DNA of 64,000 nucleotides from an uncultured Bacteroidales bacterium. Its GTDB lineage: Bacteria; Bacteroidota; Bacteroidia; Bacteroidales; Muribaculaceae. Below are positions 8,127 to 16,538 of this stretch, in pieces. Position 1 is the first letter of the stretch. Each line of letters opens with the position of its first letter. Location of the stretch: positions 176,998 through 240,997 of the forward strand of contig CACZNH010000002.1 of NCBI GenBank assembly GCA_902782465.1, written 5' to 3'. Under the pieces are notes generated by a model. That model had not been told where the DNA came from. It did no database searches and was given only the letters and a program-made list of their open reading frames with translations. A program made the translations under genes and the position numbers.

Positions 8127-9053
8127 TTAATTGCTGGCCTGCTTTTTAATCTCCTCGAGACGATTGGTCTCACTCGGATAAACCTGGTACAGCATCTCAT
8201 AGACAGCCTCTTTCTCGGTCATATTGGCCTTGCTGTAGATATTGATGAGTTCGTCCAACTTGGCGTCTTTGAACATGGTAAGACACACCGACATCGGGGC
8301 CACCTCGTAGATTTTGGAAAGGTTCTCCAGCGTGTGGGTTATGGCTGCACGGCCTTTGTCAACAGTGACAGCCATCTGGTCAAGGCCCATGCGGTGATAG
8401 TCATAGATTATTTGTCGGATGGGAGCTGTCTGGGTCTCAGTATAAGCACTCAGGACCGCATAGCGGTTGGTGTTGTCTTCAAAAGCTTTCCAGCCGCTTT
8501 CTCCCGAGGTCTGGGCGAGCCGTACGACTTGTTCAGCTTTTTCATAATACGGGTCGCCGCCTTTGAGTTCGAATGAGTCAAAATCCACGGCGATTATCAT
8601 GTAGGCCCAGAAGTTGAGTATGGCCGTCAGGTTGTCTTTCATATCAAGTTCTGAGAATTCCAGTTCCTGACCGCTTCTATAGATGAAACTGACCTTGGTA
8701 TCCCTGAAGTTGATAAGTGCTGTTGTGTAGGAACTGTTGAATACAGGGCGCTGCGACTGAATCTGCAGGTCACCCTCCATCACTCCCGTGTTATTGTCAT
8801 ACGAACTGAGGGTGAGGAGCATCTTACAGTAAATTCTCTCGTTGGTGCTGAAGGTGGCGTTGGTCCACTTGTGGTCGGTGTTCAAGTAGTCGTTGATGGC
8901 CTGTTTAAGTTCACTGAACACCTCCTTGCTGACGTTGGAGATTTTGTCACTGTTGATTTCAAACTCGCAGTTCAGCTCCATGTCGTCGTCATCGGCAACG
9001 ACAGTGAAGGCGCACATCAGCGCCGCTATCAGCATCAATAGTGTTTTCTTCAT
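8127..9053 (-). CDS. DUF4835 / PorD-like exported protein
   Basis: A 308-residue protein with a signal peptide (MKKTLLMLIAALMCAFTVVAD) followed by MELNCEFEINSDKI, the typical DUF4835 start. Members of this family have been linked to type IX secretion as PorD in Porphyromonas, but homologues are also found where no other T9SS gene is evident, and none is seen in this window. The gene overlaps the end of coaBC by four bases, pointing to translational coupling in the dnaN operon. The biochemical role is unknown. Confidence 0.8.
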   Translation of the reverse strand: MKKTLLMLIAALMCAFTVVADDDDMELNCEFEINSDKISNVSKEVFSELKQAINDYLNTDHKWTNATFSTNERIYCKMLLTLSSYDNNTGVMEGDLQIQSQRPVFNSSYTTALINFRDTKVSFIYRSGQELEFSELDMKDNLTAILNFWAYMIIAVDFDSFELKGGDPYYEKAEQVVRLAQTSGESGWKAFEDNTNRYAVLSAYTETQTAPIRQIIYDYHRMGLDQMAVTVDKGRAAITHTLENLSKIYEVAPMSVCLTMFKDAKLDELINIYSKANMTEKEAVYEMLYQVYPSETNRLEEIKKQASN

Positions 9054-10258
9054 TGTTGTGACAGGTATTTATGTAAAATATCAACAATGTCATGGGCAAC
9101 AGCGCGCTTGGACTTGCAATCGCCCTTAATGATTTCGCCTTTATCGGTAAAAATAGTCACCTTGTTGGTGTCGACCTGGAAACCGGCATTCTTATCACGC
9201 AAAGAGTTCATAACAATAAAATTCAGCTGTTTACGCTCGAGTTTACCTTGAGCATTGCTTTCTTCATTGTCGGTTTCCAGTGCAAATCCCACAGTCACCT
9301 GGTCGGGACGTTTGGCTTGCCCAACAGCGCGGGCGATATCAGGATTGGGGGTGAGATGCAGCACGGGGGCGGCATCTTTCTCACGCTTGATTTTCTTTTC
9401 GGCGACGTTGTCAACACGGTAATCGGCTACTGCGGCACACAGGATGACTGCATCGCTCTTGGGCAGTGCGTCCATCACAGCGTCATGCATCTCCTGTGCG
9501 GTGGTTACATCGACACGATGGATATTGCTGTGTTCGGCCTTGAGAGTAACGGGACCGGCAACAAGGGTCACATGGGCACCACGGCTAGCGCACTCCTCGG
9601 CGAGGGCAAAGCCCATTTTGCCAGAAGAAAAGTTGCTGATGTAACGCACAGGGTCGATTTTCTCCACTGTCGGTCCGGCAGTTATCAGCACGTGCTTGCC
9701 CTGAAGGTCCTCTCCCGTTGCGAAGTAGGCTTCCAGTGCCTTGACGATGTTCTCGGGTTCCTCCATGCGGCCCTTGCCGATAAGGTGGCTGGCAAGCTCA
9801 CCCTCGGCAGGTTCGATGATATGGTTGCCGTAGCTGCGCAGCAGTTCCAGGTTGCGCACAGTGCTGGGATGGCGCATCATGTCCAGGTCCATTGCAGGCG
9901 CGACGAACACGGGCGCCTTGGCAGACAGATAGGTTGTCACCAGCATGTTGTCGGCAACGCCGTTGGCCATCTTGCCGATGGTCGATGCAGTGGCGGGAGC
10001 GATGATGAGGGCATCGGCCCACAGCCCCAGGTCAACATGGCTGTTCCACTGTCCGGTGTTGGCAGTGAAAAACTCGCTGATAACGGGTTTGCCGCTTAGC
10101 GTGGAGAGCGTCAAGGGCTGGATGAACTGTTTGGCATTGGGGGTCATAATGACTTGCACCTCGGCGCCGGCCTTGATGAGCAGGCGCGTGAGTGTCGCAC
10201 ATTTATAAGCAGCAATGCCGCCCGTGATGCCCAAGATGATGTGTTTGCCTTTCAACAT
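9050..10258 (-). CDS. coaBC: Bifunctional phosphopantothenoylcysteine decarboxylase / phosphopantothenate-cysteine ligase
   Basis: Catalyses two consecutive steps of CoA synthesis. The N-terminal CoaC flavoprotein half (about 1-180) shows GGIAAYK, the APATASTIGKMANGVADN motif and PAMD. The C-terminal CoaB half (about 185-402) shows TAGPTVEKIDPVRYISN, FSSGKMG, AAVADYRV and the lysine-rich KKIKR segment. The 402-residue length is normal. It lies between dnaQ (24-base gap) and the DUF4835 gene (4-base overlap). Confidence 0.96.
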   Translation of the reverse strand: MLKGKHIILGITGGIAAYKCATLTRLLIKAGAEVQVIMTPNAKQFIQPLTLSTLSGKPVISEFFTANTGQWNSHVDLGLWADALIIAPATASTIGKMANGVADNMLVTTYLSAKAPVFVAPAMDLDMMRHPSTVRNLELLRSYGNHIIEPAEGELASHLIGKGRMEEPENIVKALEAYFATGEDLQGKHVLITAGPTVEKIDPVRYISNFSSGKMGFALAEECASRGAHVTLVAGPVTLKAEHSNIHRVDVTTAQEMHDAVMDALPKSDAVILCAAVADYRVDNVAEKKIKREKDAAPVLHLTPNPDIARAVGQAKRPDQVTVGFALETDNEESNAQGKLERKQLNFIVMNSLRDKNAGFQVDTNKVTIFTDKGEIIKGDCKSKRAVAHDIVDILHKYLSQQ

Positions 10259-10281
10259 GATGCGTCCTGGTAGGGTGATGG

Positions 10282-11064
10282 TTATTTTTTCTTGAACTGT
10301 ATGTATAACTTGGTGATGACCTGCTTGGTGTTCTCGGCGAAGTCGCTTTTCATCATCCAGTCATAATATCCCAAGTCAAGCTTGGTGAAAACGTCTTCTA
10401 CGGTTTTGCCCTTGTGCTTGCCGAAATTGAACACGGGCTGTTTTTGCTCGTTATAGATGATGCGGCCTGCCAGGTCCACATTGCGGTTGTGAGACGAGTA
10501 CTGCGACAGGTAGTCCACGTCATTCTGCAACGGCTCGGCATCGTTGGCATAGTGGTCGAGTTGTGCCTTGAGTACCTCCAGGGTCGTTCGGGCATCATCC
10601 TCGGCGCTGTGATGGTTCTTCATCGGATGGCCGCAGTAGAAAATGCATGCTGCTTCCAAATCACGTTTTTCACGCTTGTGGTAAATGGTCTGCACGTCAA
10701 TGAACTTGTGCTGCGACGGGTCAAAGCCTACGCCCGCTTTGCTCATCTCCTGGGCCAGCAGGGGAATGTCAAAGTGGTTGCTGTTGAAACCGGCGATGTC
10801 GCTGCCCTCAAACACGCGTGCAATGTCATGGGCACGCTCCTTGAAGGTGGGTTCATGCTCCAGCATTTCGTTGGTGATGCCGTGTACGTCAATGGCCTGT
10901 TGCGGAATCACCTTCTCGGGGTTGAAACGGAAGGTTCTGCTCTCCTCTTGGCCATTGGGGTACACCTTGACATAGGACAGCTCAATGATGCGGTCCTCGG
11001 TGATGTTAAGACCCGTCGATTCCAGGTCAAAGACCACTAAAGGTCGTTTCAAGTTCAATTCCAT
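10282..11064 (-). CDS. dnaQ: DnaQ-like 3'-5' exonuclease with C-terminal GKxKGK domain
   Basis: A 260-residue DEDDh exonuclease. Exo I has Asp13 and Glu15 (FDLESTG), Exo II has Asp99 (NSNHFDIPLL), and Exo III has His152 and Asp157 (HHSAEDDA). This is the proofreading epsilon fold of DNA polymerase III. The C-terminal part (about 205-260, FNFGKHKGKTVEDV) resembles the small DUF3820-type domain often fused to such exonucleases in Bacteroidota. It follows dnaN in the operon, which fits a replication or repair role. Whether it is the true polymerase III epsilon or an accessory exonuclease cannot be decided here. Confidence 0.88.
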   Translation of the reverse strand: MELNLKRPLVVFDLESTGLNITEDRIIELSYVKVYPNGQEESRTFRFNPEKVIPQQAIDVHGITNEMLEHEPTFKERAHDIARVFEGSDIAGFNSNHFDIPLLAQEMSKAGVGFDPSQHKFIDVQTIYHKREKRDLEAACIFYCGHPMKNHHSAEDDARTTLEVLKAQLDHYANDAEPLQNDVDYLSQYSSHNRNVDLAGRIIYNEQKQPVFNFGKHKGKTVEDVFTKLDLGYYDWMMKSDFAENTKQVITKLYIQFKKK

Positions 11065-11090
11065 GATTCTTTCAGGTTTCTAGTCCTATA

Positions 11091-11111
11091 GAACGCAAAA
11101 TCTGGCGTTTC
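11091..11111. repeat. Degenerate GAGACGCAAAA palindrome
   Basis: The sequence GAACGCAAAATCTGGCGTTTC is a decayed copy of the palindrome found intact at 35279-35300. It lies in the spacer between dnaN and dnaQ. Confidence 0.55.
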
Positions 11112-11132
11112 CTTGAGCAGAATGCCATTTTT

Positions 11133-11160
11133 TTAACTATTCTCTATCAACTATTAACTG
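11133..11160 (-). repeat. Heptamer array B (4 units)
   Basis: Plus-strand units TTAACTA, TTCTCTA, TCAACTA and TTAACTG. In the sense of the downstream minus-strand gene (dnaQ) they contain TAG, TAA and TGA triplets. The array starts 3 bases after the dnaN stop. Confidence 0.6.
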
Positions 11161-11163
11161 AAA

Positions 11164-12282
11164 TTAAATCATCATGGGCATCTGCAGCACGATGAGGTCT
11201 TCACCGGCCTTCTGCTCCGAGGGGAGGAACACACCTGCGCGGGCAGGGTCGAGCAGCTTAAGGAAGATGCCGTCGCAGTCGATGTTGCTCACCACGTCGA
11301 TGACGTCGGCACTCTTGAAGCCGATGTTCATGGGTTCGCCATTGTATTCACAAGCGATGGTCTCCTCGGCCGATGTGGAGTGGTCCACGTCCTGGGCGGT
11401 AAGCTTCACTTGAGTCGGTTGCAGGTCCAGGCGCACCAGGCCGCCCACGTTGGCAAATACAGCCACGCGGCGAACTGCGTTGAGAAGCGTCTGGCGGTCA
11501 ACAGCCATCGTGTAGGGGTTGTCCTCGGGGATGACGCTGTCATACTTGGGGTAACGTCCGTTGATGAAACGGCATGACAGCTCATAGTCAGCGTTCTCAA
11601 AGGTGGCACTGCTCTCGTCCACAGTGATGTTCACCGGCTCATCGCTGTTGCGGTCGATGATGCTTGCCAGGATAGCGGCAGGCTTGGTGGGAAGGATGAA
11701 CTGACGTTCAAAGTTGGGAGTCACGTCGGTCTGGCGATAGCGAACGAGCTTGTGGGAGTCGCTGGCGACATACACGATTTTGTCACTCATGATGTCCCAG
11801 AAGATGCCTGAGAACTGAGGATGCATCTCGTCGTTACCCACAGCGAACAGTGTGTGGCCGATACCGGCGGCAATGCTCTTGGCGGGCAACGTGAAGTGCT
11901 TCACGTCGTTGGCCGTGGCTGCCTTCTCGGGGAATTCGTCGCCATTAAAGGCCATGGCATCGTAATAACCATTCACGTAGGTCACCTTCACAGCCAGGGT
12001 CTCATCATTGATTTCAAAGGTCAACGCAGTGTCAGGCAACTCTTTCAGAGAGTTGATGGTGCGTTTCACGTCAAGGGCAAATTTGCCGCTGCCTTCCACG
12101 TTCTGGACCTCGATATTGGTCGTCAGACGGATTTCCATGTCGCTGCCGGTCACAATCAGACGGTCGCTCTGCAACTCAAACAGGAAGTTGTCGAGAATGG
12201 CATACGCGTTCTTGCTGCTCACCACTTTGCTCACAGCGTTCAGACGGGTGAGCAATAATTTACTTTGGACGTTGAATTTCAT
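11164..12282 (-). CDS. dnaN: DNA polymerase III sliding clamp (beta subunit)
   Basis: A 372-residue ring clamp that tethers DNA polymerase to the template. The start MKFNVQSKLLLTRLNAVSKVV, the repeated three-domain topology and the C-terminal hydrophobic pocket end (VLQMPMMI) are characteristic. It is the first gene of the operon dnaN-dnaQ-coaBC-DUF4835-recN-rlmB. It is preceded by a complete promoter embedded in a hairpin repeat (12336-12366), leaving a 5' leader of roughly 45 bases. dnaA is not nearby, as is usual in Bacteroidales. Confidence 0.97.
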   Translation of the reverse strand: MKFNVQSKLLLTRLNAVSKVVSSKNAYAILDNFLFELQSDRLIVTGSDMEIRLTTNIEVQNVEGSGKFALDVKRTINSLKELPDTALTFEINDETLAVKVTYVNGYYDAMAFNGDEFPEKAATANDVKHFTLPAKSIAAGIGHTLFAVGNDEMHPQFSGIFWDIMSDKIVYVASDSHKLVRYRQTDVTPNFERQFILPTKPAAILASIIDRNSDEPVNITVDESSATFENADYELSCRFINGRYPKYDSVIPEDNPYTMAVDRQTLLNAVRRVAVFANVGGLVRLDLQPTQVKLTAQDVDHSTSAEETIACEYNGEPMNIGFKSADVIDVVSNIDCDGIFLKLLDPARAGVFLPSEQKAGEDLIVLQMPMMI

Positions 12283-12335
12283 ACAGTTATGTCTCTTTAT
12301 AGTGTGATTAATTTTTTGATTTCTATTTTAACCTA

Positions 12336-12366
12336 CAAAGATAGTGCAAGTCGAGCAAAGAACAAA
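12336..12366 (-). promoter_or_regulatory. dnaN operon promoter inside a hairpin repeat
   Basis: On the minus strand TTTG (12363-12366) and TATCTTTG (12336-12343) are separated by 19 bases, a perfect Bacteroidales primary-sigma promoter. The -33 box and part of the -7 box lie within hairpin repeat copy 1. Confidence 0.75.
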
Positions 12367-12405
12367 AAGAATTTATTCTTTTTTTATTTCGAGACGCCGC
12401 CTATC
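12340..12405. repeat. Promoter-carrying hairpin repeat, copy 1
   Basis: Long imperfect palindrome: GATAGTGCAAG at one end, CGCCGCCTATC at the other, and a central perfect stem AAAAAGAAT/ATTCTTTTT with a 2-base centre. The whole 81-base segment 12340-12420 is repeated exactly at 12422-12502. Its outer end overlaps the -7 box of dnaN. Confidence 0.85.
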
Positions 12406-12421
12406 TTCGCCGCCAGGCAGC

Positions 12422-12487
12422 GATAGTGCAAGTCGAGCAAAGAACAAAAAGAATTTATTCTTTTTTTATTTCGAGACGCCGCCTATC
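12422..12487. repeat. Promoter-carrying hairpin repeat, copy 2 (tandem)
   Basis: Exact direct repeat of copy 1 with a period of 82 bases. On the minus strand its -7 position reads TATCGCTG instead of TATCTTTG, so this copy has probably lost promoter activity, although its internal -33 TTTG is intact. Confidence 0.85.
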
Positions 12488-12519
12488 TTCGCCGCCAGGC
12501 AGGATTCATATTTACAAAT

Positions 12520-12549
12520 GAAAGCCGGGGATGTGAATCCTCGGCTTTC
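12520..12549 (-). terminator. Terminator of the Omp28-like gene
   Basis: GAAAGCCG pairs with CGGCTTTC, and the inner GGAT pairs with ATCC around a GTGA loop. On the minus strand the stem is followed by ATTTGT. It lies 20 bases after the stop at 12570. Confidence 0.7.
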
Positions 12550-12569
12550 ATTGTAGCTGTATGATATGA

Positions 12570-13631
12570 TCAGTCGTTCATCAATAACAAATCGATGATA
12601 CCGGTAATATCGGCAATTGTGAGAACGCCATCGTTGTCAATATCGGCATTTAACAAGTTAAATGATTCCACCTCATTTCCGAGCATATAGTCAATGAGGT
12701 CAGTAATGTCGGAGATGCCCACGATGCCGTCATCGTTTGCGTCGCCAGGCACCACAACGGGTACAAACTCGTCGATGTAGCAACGATTGGCATTGATGAC
12801 CTTCTTAGTGCCTTTGTCGACGATGATGGCAATCACGTGCAGGTTGTCCTTGTTCTGGATGAGGGAGGGCTTAGGCAGATTGCTGAGCGTGAAGGTGTAG
12901 TCAAAGTCGTAGATTTCATTGGCTACAATGCTGGTAGGCAGACTGTTTATTACCACACCGCTGGTGCCGACAAGCACATCGTTGAAGTGGAGGCCCTTGA
13001 CGGATGATGCCTTGGTGGTCCATTCTCCCAGATAGGGGTCGTCGGCAAAATAGGAGGCGTAGATGCGGAAATAGTTGGCCTGCGACCAAGCTGAGGAACT
13101 TCCATATAGGTCATCGGCAATGAGCATCACCTCGATGGCATACTTGCCGGTAGAACTGCTGCTTGTTAAAAATGTCGACACATGCACATTGATGTCGGTT
13201 TTGTCTGCGCTTGTCCATTCAGCAGCAACGCCAATCGCTGCAGCCGATTCACGAGAGGCAAGTCGCTGCATGAAATCGATAATGGCAGCAGGAGTATCAT
13301 CGGTAACGCCATAATAAGGGTCAACCTCACGTGACCTCTCCACGAAGGCACTGGGGAAACCTGAGATGTCACTGGGATACTGGCTTACTGTGAGCACGGC
13401 CATCGGGTCGTCGTTGTGGATGGCTACACCGATGAAATCCTCGCCAAAGGTCTCACTTAGCAATTCCATACCGACATAACCTCTTGGGCACCAACCGCAC
13501 CACGTGCCCGTGTACTCCTCAATCAGGGGACGATGTTGGGTCGTCAAATTGTCTCTAGAACTGGCGGCATTAACACTCAACGCTATCATCCCTGCCAGGA
13601 TGAACATGAATAGTTTGGAAGTTTTTTTCAT
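12570..13631 (-). CDS. Secreted Omp28-like thioredoxin-fold protein with C-terminal dockerin
   Basis: A 353-residue exported protein: signal peptide (residues 1-22), then a thioredoxin-like domain with the redox pair Cys45-x-x-Cys48 in TGTWCGWCPRG, as in Omp28-related proteins of Bacteroidetes. A beta-rich middle region (about 150-290) is followed by a type I dockerin-like EF-hand pair at 294-353 (DANDDGIVGISD and DIDNDGVLTIAD). It probably acts in the periplasm or at the surface; a disulfide or thiol role is inference from the CxxC motif. A near-consensus promoter lies upstream (13714-13744). It is one of five dockerin-carrying proteins in the window. Confidence 0.85.
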   Translation of the reverse strand: MKKTSKLFMFILAGMIALSVNAASSRDNLTTQHRPLIEEYTGTWCGWCPRGYVGMELLSETFGEDFIGVAIHNDDPMAVLTVSQYPSDISGFPSAFVERSREVDPYYGVTDDTPAAIIDFMQRLASRESAAAIGVAAEWTSADKTDINVHVSTFLTSSSSTGKYAIEVMLIADDLYGSSSAWSQANYFRIYASYFADDPYLGEWTTKASSVKGLHFNDVLVGTSGVVINSLPTSIVANEIYDFDYTFTLSNLPKPSLIQNKDNLHVIAIIVDKGTKKVINANRCYIDEFVPVVVPGDANDDGIVGISDITDLIDYMLGNEVESFNLLNADIDNDGVLTIADITGIIDLLLMND

Positions 13632-13713
13632 AATTACAATAGTATTAAAACTATGAATAAATATTAATTATACTTGATATCTGTTTATGTTTGGTTAATA
13701 TTGATTTAGGTCA

Positions 13714-13744
13714 CAAAGGTAAATGGTTTATTTGATTATTCAAA
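13714..13744 (-). promoter_or_regulatory. Promoter of the Omp28-like gene
   Basis: On the minus strand TTTG (13741-13744), 19 bases, then TACCTTTG (13714-13721): a perfect Bacteroidales promoter. It implies a 5' leader of about 75 bases, AT-rich. Confidence 0.75.
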
Positions 13745-13805
13745 GAATAATATTGTTTTTTTATGTTATTCGATTTAAGTCCCGCGATTTGGCATCACGA
13801 AGAAA

Positions 13806-13837
13806 AGCGTTAACGGCTCAGACAAACCGTTAACGCT
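13806..13837 (-). terminator. Rho-independent terminator of the DUF1015 gene
   Basis: An 11-base perfect stem (AGCGTTAACGG / CCGTTAACGCT) with a 10-base loop, followed on the minus strand by TTTTCTT. It lies 27 bases past the stop at 13864. Confidence 0.85.
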
Positions 13838-13863
13838 ATGATGTGTGTATGTTATCTCAGTGA

Positions 13864-15108
13864 TTAGTCCAGCTTGTGGATGATGAGACCCGAGCGCAGC
13901 TTCGGCTCGAACCAGGTAGCCTTCGGGGGCATGATTTTGCCGCTGTCGGCGATGTCGATAATCTGCTTCATGGTGACGGGATAGAGGGCAAGCGCCATCT
14001 TCATCTCGCCACTGTCAACGCGACGCTTCAACTCGCCCAGGCCGCGGATGCCGCCCACGAAGTCGATGCGCTTGTCGGTGCGCAGGTCGGTGATGCCCAG
14101 AATGTCGCGCAGGATGTAATCGCTGCTGATGGTCACGTCGAGAACGCCGATGGGGTCGTTGTCGTCATAGGTGCCTTCCTTGGCGGTCAGTGAGTACCAC
14201 TTGCCACCCAGGTACAGCGAGAAGTTATGCAGCTTGGCGGGCGTGTAGATTTCTGTGCCCTTCTCCTCGACGATGAATTTCTCTTCCAGCTTCTTCAGGA
14301 ACTCTTCCTCGGTGTTGCCGTTCAGGTCAACAACCACGCGGTTGTAGTCCATCACCTTGAGGTGTGACTGCGGGAAGCAGACTGCCAGCAGATAGTTGTA
14401 CTCCTCGGTGCCGTTGTGGTTGGGGTCAGCCTTGGCCTTCTCCTCGCCCACATGGGCAGCAGCGGCGGTGCGGTGGTGACCGTCGGCGATGTAGAGGTAA
14501 GGAATCTCACCAAACTCACGGGTGATGGTGTCGATGGTCTCCTTGTCCTTGATGACCCACAGGGTGTGGCCGATGCCGTCCTCGCTCACGAAGTCATATT
14601 CGGGAGTGGTCTGGGCGGTGCGGTCGATGATATCCTCCAGGGTGTTGTTATCGGGGAAAGCCAGGAACACCGGCTCGATGTTGGCGTTGTTGATTTCGAT
14701 GTGGTGCATGCGGTCGGCTTCTTTCTCACGACGGGTGAGCTCATGCTTCTTGATGCGGCCGGTGAGGTAGTCCTCAACGCTGGCGCCTACCACAAAGCCA
14801 TACTGTGTGCGACCATCCATGGTCTGGGCATAGATGTAGTAGCAGTCCTGGTCGTCCTGTACCAGCCAACCCTTGTCCTGGAACTTCTTGAAGTTCTCAA
14901 CGGCCTTGTCATAGACCTTGGGCTCATGCTCGCCAGTGCCGGGCTCGAAGTCGATTTCGGGCTTAATGATGTGATACAGACACATCTCGTTGTCGCCGGC
15001 CTCGGCACGTGCCTCCTCACTAGAGAGGACATCGTAGGGCTTGGATGCAACTTTTTCTACATACTCTTTCGGCGGTCTAACGCCACGGAACGGTTTTACT
15101 TTAGCCAT
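13864..15108 (-). CDS. DUF1015 family protein
   Basis: A 414-residue protein starting MAKVKPFRGVRPPKEYVEKVASKPYDV, the typical start of DUF1015 (PF06245), widespread but uncharacterised. Conserved blocks such as HTLWVIKD, YIADGHHRTAAA (about 215-226) and FVGGIRGLGELKRRV are visible. The histidine-rich DGHHR motif suggests a metal- or nucleotide-binding site, but this is inference. In many anaerobes the gene lies near serine or glycerate pathway genes; here no such partner is present. It is a single gene with its own terminator. Confidence 0.85.
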   Translation of the reverse strand: MAKVKPFRGVRPPKEYVEKVASKPYDVLSSEEARAEAGDNEMCLYHIIKPEIDFEPGTGEHEPKVYDKAVENFKKFQDKGWLVQDDQDCYYIYAQTMDGRTQYGFVVGASVEDYLTGRIKKHELTRREKEADRMHHIEINNANIEPVFLAFPDNNTLEDIIDRTAQTTPEYDFVSEDGIGHTLWVIKDKETIDTITREFGEIPYLYIADGHHRTAAAAHVGEEKAKADPNHNGTEEYNYLLAVCFPQSHLKVMDYNRVVVDLNGNTEEEFLKKLEEKFIVEEKGTEIYTPAKLHNFSLYLGGKWYSLTAKEGTYDDNDPIGVLDVTISSDYILRDILGITDLRTDKRIDFVGGIRGLGELKRRVDSGEMKMALALYPVTMKQIIDIADSGKIMPPKATWFEPKLRSGLIIHKLD

Positions 15109-15164
15109 GATAAATTAACGGTTTTAAAAGTGTTAAATAGGTTTCTTTTATTGTTATTACAAAG

Positions 15165-15671
15165 TTATTTGCGTTTCTCTTTTTTGTCGTCTGCAGCCTT
15201 GGCTCGCTTCGACTTGCGGGCACAGGAGCTGCAAGTGCCATACACGTACAGACTGTAGTGGTCGGTGTTGAAGGCATTGAAGCGACGGGCGTTCATGAAT
15301 GCCGCGAAGTTCGGGTCGCGCACCTCCTTCACCCTGCCGCATGTGGTACAAATCAGGTGGGTGTGGGGCAGGGTGATGCGCTCATACTGCGCCTGCATGC
15401 CCTCAAACACATGCCGTCGCAGCATTTTTGCCTCTATCAGCAGCTCCACGGTATTGTAGAGGGTTGAGCGGCTCACGCGAAAACCGTCCGCATCAATCAG
15501 TTGCTGCAGCTCCTCGATGGTGAAGTGCCCGTTGATGTTCATGATGTGGCTCAAAATGGCATAACGCTCGGTGGTGCGGCGCAGGCCATGCGCATCAATA
15601 AACTCGTTGAACTTGCGCACAACGGGGTTGTTGCTGGCAGCAAAATCTTCGATATTTGGATCGGTTCTCAT
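15165..15671 (-). CDS. Fur-family metal-responsive regulator
   Basis: A 168-residue Fur/PerR-type repressor. The N-terminal winged helix (about 15-90) contains the recognition helix RVSRSTLYNTVELL. The C-terminal dimerisation domain has HTHLICTTCG and the structural zinc Cys pairs C108/C111 and C147/C150. The tail is strongly basic (KSKRAKAADDKKEKRK). It could sense iron, peroxide or zinc; the sequence alone does not decide. The start MRTDPNIEDF at 15671 is chosen over the longer frame because a perfect promoter (15680-15711) lies just upstream, which leaves a very short leader. Confidence 0.88.
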   Translation of the reverse strand: MRTDPNIEDFAASNNPVVRKFNEFIDAHGLRRTTERYAILSHIMNINGHFTIEELQQLIDADGFRVSRSTLYNTVELLIEAKMLRRHVFEGMQAQYERITLPHTHLICTTCGRVKEVRDPNFAAFMNARRFNAFNTDHYSLYVYGTCSSCARKSKRAKAADDKKEKRK

Positions 15672-15679
15672 CGGTGTGA

Positions 15680-15711
15680 CAAAGGTACAACCAATTTTGC
15701 AATCAAGCAAA
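15680..15711 (-). promoter_or_regulatory. Promoter of the Fur-family gene
   Basis: On the minus strand TTTG (15708-15711), 20 bases, then TACCTTTG (15680-15687). The -7 box is only 9 bases from the start codon at 15671, so the message may be nearly leaderless. Confidence 0.75.
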
Positions 15712-15731
15712 GAAATTCTGATAAGAATGTT

Positions 15732-16382
15732 TTATCTGTCGAAGTTGAGCAGTTCTTCAACGCTCAGTTGGCTCACGGCATCGATGGTCATGTCGCTCAG
15801 TTCCTTGACGGCATCGGCGCTCAGTGTTGTGGCAACACCGATGACTTTGGCTCCCGAGGCGCGGCCTGCGATGAGTCCGTTGCGTGAGTCCTCAAACACG
15901 ATGCAGTCCTTGATGTCAACGCCCAGCAGCTTGGCTCCCAACAGGAAACAGTAAGGGTCGGGTTTGGCTTTGGTAACCATGTCGCCTGTGATAATCTGGT
16001 CAAACAGGGTGGGGAAGTCAGGATGCTGCCGATAGAGCGATTGCATCTTCATGCGGTCGCTCGATGTGACGATAGCCATCGGGATCCCGGCATCACGCAG
16101 TTGCTTCACAAACTCCAGCGCACCGGGAAAGAACTCGTAACGCATCTCCCGCTCAAATTCCAACAGCTTGTCAACCACCTGCTGGCGCACTTCATCGTTT
16201 TCAAAGTAGCTCAATATCCTGTTCAGGTGGAACCCCTTGATGAAACTGGCGAAATTGTCGATGCCTGTGGGGTATTCCTTTTCCATTTGTCCCCAAAAGA
16301 TGCTGTATCGGCCCTCGCTGTCGAGCAGTACGCCGTCAAGGTCAAAAAGCACACCGCACCGTTTAGTTGTATTGTCACTCAT
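15732..16382 (-). CDS. HAD-superfamily phosphatase (beta-phosphoglucomutase-like)
   Basis: A 216-residue HAD hydrolase of subclass I. The nucleophile motif DLDGVLLDSE has Asp14 and Asp16, followed by an alpha-helical cap (about 20-90), motif II VTSSDR, the lysine of motif III (KAKPDP) and motif IV FEDSRNG. These enzymes act on small phosphorylated sugars; whether it is a mutase or a phosphatase cannot be told. It is divergent from the FAD oxidoreductase, with -7 boxes for both in the shared spacer. Confidence 0.88.
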   Translation of the reverse strand: MSDNTTKRCGVLFDLDGVLLDSEGRYSIFWGQMEKEYPTGIDNFASFIKGFHLNRILSYFENDEVRQQVVDKLLEFEREMRYEFFPGALEFVKQLRDAGIPMAIVTSSDRMKMQSLYRQHPDFPTLFDQIITGDMVTKAKPDPYCFLLGAKLLGVDIKDCIVFEDSRNGLIAGRASGAKVIGVATTLSADAVKELSDMTIDAVSQLSVEELLNFDR

Positions 16383-16411
16383 AATTGTCGTCTTGTGGAT
16401 GAATTAGTGCG

Positions 16412-16419
16412 CAAAATTA
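16412..16419 (-). promoter_or_regulatory. -7 box of the HAD gene
   Basis: The minus strand reads TAATTTTG, 30 bases upstream of the ATG at 16382. No clear -33 TTTG. Confidence 0.45.
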
Positions 16420-16441
16420 CTGAATATACCCCAATTTTCAC

Positions 16442-16449
16442 TAATTTTG
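16442..16449 (+). promoter_or_regulatory. -7 box of the FAD oxidoreductase gene
   Basis: TAATTTTG, back to back with the minus-strand box at 16412-16419. The start codon is at 16539, so the leader is about 80 bases and contains heptamer array C. Confidence 0.45.
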
Positions 16450-16499
16450 CACCACAAAAAATAGTTCACTGTTGTAAAGCTTCAGACGATAGTATTCGT

Positions 16500-16534
16500 A
16501 CTTAAAACTTACAACTTAAAACTTACAACTTGTA
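16500..16534 (+). repeat. Heptamer array C (5 units)
   Basis: Units ACTTAAA, ACTTACA, ACTTAAA, ACTTACA and ACTTGTA, directly before the start codon at 16539. TAA triplets occur in alternate units on the sense strand. Confidence 0.75.
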
Positions 16535-16538
16535 ACCA

